Assembly: GCA_017408025.1 (NCBI GenBank)
Contig: JAFQVJ010000068.1
Span: 1 to 64,000 of the forward strand
DNA from: Lachnospiraceae bacterium
Lineage (GTDB): Bacteria; Bacillota; Clostridia; Lachnospirales; Lachnospiraceae
DNA: 64,000 nt
Reading direction: 5' to 3'
Position numbers and translations under genes: made by a program. The notes under the pieces were generated by a model. The model had not been told where the DNA came from and did not search any database. It saw nothing but the letters and a program-made list of their open reading frames with translations. Of the stretch, positions 63,307 to 64,000 are shown in pieces. Position 1 is the stretch's first letter. Every line of letters starts with the position of its first letter.

Positions 63307-64000
63307 ATGAATGACAGACTTACAGTTCACGATAACGGAGAACCTGTATACGATATAGTTTTTACTAACGGTTTCGAATTGTTAGTATCAGAACTTGAGA
63401 AACTTAAGATTGCTGGAAGAAAAGTATGTATAGTAACTGAGACAACTGTTGGTGCTATCTACAGCCAACAGGTCATGGATATAGTTACAAAAGCTGGTGG
63501 AAATGCTTTTGTATACACTTTTCCAGCTGGAGAGGAAAATAAAAACCTTGATATTGTTAAGAAAGTGTATGAATACCTTATATTAAATCATTTTGACAGA
63601 AAAGATGTGCTTATAGCCCTAGGTGGTGGCGTAACTGGTGATTTAACCGGATTTACAGCTGCAACATATCTTAGAGGTATTGATTTTATACAGATTCCTA
63701 CATCATTGCTTTCGCAGGTTGACAGTTCTGTCGGTGGAAAAACTGGTGTTGACTTTGATTCATACAAGAATATGGTTGGTGCATTTTATCATCCAAAGCT
63801 TGTATATATAAATACTGACACATTGAAAACTCTTACTAAGAGACAGTTTTTATCTGGTATGGGTGAGGTTGTTAAGTATGGTCTTATCAAACGCCGTGAT
63901 TTCCTTACCTGGCTCATGGACAACTGCGATGCAATCAAGAATTATGATGTGGAAGCTCTCAAATACATGATTTATGTAAGCTGTGATACAAAGAGAGAAG
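63307..64000 (+). CDS. aroB: 3-dehydroquinate synthase, partial (cut by window end)
   Basis: AroB makes 3-dehydroquinate from DAHP in the shikimate pathway. The 231 residues visible have the NAD-binding motif ALGGGVTGDLTGFTAATYLRG, then IPTSLLSQVDSSVGGKTGV and the metal-site segment MGEVVKYGLI (each typical of AroB; the first is quoted only in part as GGGVTGDLTGF). About a third of the protein lies beyond the window. TTAGGAGG precedes the ATG. The gene follows the R2 element rather than an obvious promoter. Confidence 0.94.
   Translation, partial: MNDRLTVHDNGEPVYDIVFTNGFELLVSELEKLKIAGRKVCIVTETTVGAIYSQQVMDIVTKAGGNAFVYTFPAGEENKNLDIVKKVYEYLILNHFDRKDVLIALGGGVTGDLTGFTAATYLRGIDFIQIPTSLLSQVDSSVGGKTGVDFDSYKNMVGAFYHPKLVYINTDTLKTLTKRQFLSGMGEVVKYGLIKRRDFLTWLMDNCDAIKNYDVEALKYMIYVSCDTKRE

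Noticed and set aside
1..64000. CRISPR arrays, prophage, insertion sequences, rRNA
   Set aside because: No regularly spaced direct repeats, transposase or phage genes, or rRNA sequence were seen.

Overview
The window looks like a chromosomal segment of a spore-forming, anaerobic member of the Firmicutes, most probably the family Lachnospiraceae (class Clostridia). The reasons are the low G+C composition, strong AGGAGG-type ribosome binding sites, a clostridial-order Rnf complex (rnfCDGEAB), spore genes (an alpha/beta-type SASP, a GerA-family germination protein, dipicolinate synthase dpaAB), hisZ with short hisG, and gene neighbourhoods typical of that family (Asp23-fakA-recG; HlyD-like/YggS/SepF; the TIGR03960/TIGR03936/RNase G trio). 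Genus cannot be fixed from the sequence alone. Most genes lie on the plus strand; only a SASP, an exonuclease, a purine permease and ApbE are on the minus strand. No phage, insertion sequence, CRISPR array or rRNA was seen.

Layout. 1-8.1 kb: a partial gene, Asp23, fatty acid kinase, RecG, then cell-wall precursor genes ddl and murF, and a zinc-ribbon membrane protein. 8.1-9.6 kb (minus): SASP and a DEDD exonuclease. 9.7-14.9 kb: the six-gene Rnf ferredoxin:NAD+ oxidoreductase operon between a clear promoter and a strong terminator. 15-18.3 kb: a PAS-GGDEF-EAL c-di-GMP protein and a GerA-family protein. 18.3-18.7 kb: a 408-base gene-free stretch filled with palindromes. 18.7-22.5 kb: purine permease and ApbE (minus), divergent from a NusG-domain-II protein and a Gx transporter; ApbE is the enzyme that would flavinylate RnfG and RnfD. 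22.5-31.2 kb: ruvAB, zapA, a U32 peptidase-family protein, a FtsW/RodA-PBP pair, a Nudix hydrolase, QueH. 31.25 kb: tRNA-Leu(CAA). 31.5-45.6 kb: an anti-sigma-like zinc protein, polA, coaE, an extended FtsA-like protein, M23 peptidase, RelQ, two pseudouridine synthases, a HAD phosphatase, YgiQ, an SDR and RecU. 45.6-51 kb: histidine genes hisZ-G-D-B-IE behind a strong promoter and a roughly 150-nt leader. 51.1-58.3 kb: a YkuD-fold protein, two radical-SAM related proteins, RNase G, dpaA and dpaB. 58.3-64 kb: asnB, HlyD-like, YggS, sepF, and the first two thirds of aroB, cut by the window end.

The most interesting points are these. (1) hisIE appears out of frame at an (AT)7 tract just after its natural start; loss of one AT unit would restore it. 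(2) The dpaA ribosome binding site is buried in a GC-rich hairpin whose left arm overlaps a mother-cell-type promoter, so only read-through RNA should carry the block. (3) A family of intergenic elements has a conserved head and a long stem that keeps its pairing while its sequence changes (three copies, possibly four), and a second family of 21-bp inverted repeats is present twice. (4) The YkuD protein lacks the canonical catalytic Cys and His. (5) RnfE carries a Cys-rich tail.

Start codons were moved from the longest open frame wherever the ribosome binding site or family length pointed to an internal start; this is noted in each entry. Functions come from recognising sequence motifs by eye; no database search was run.
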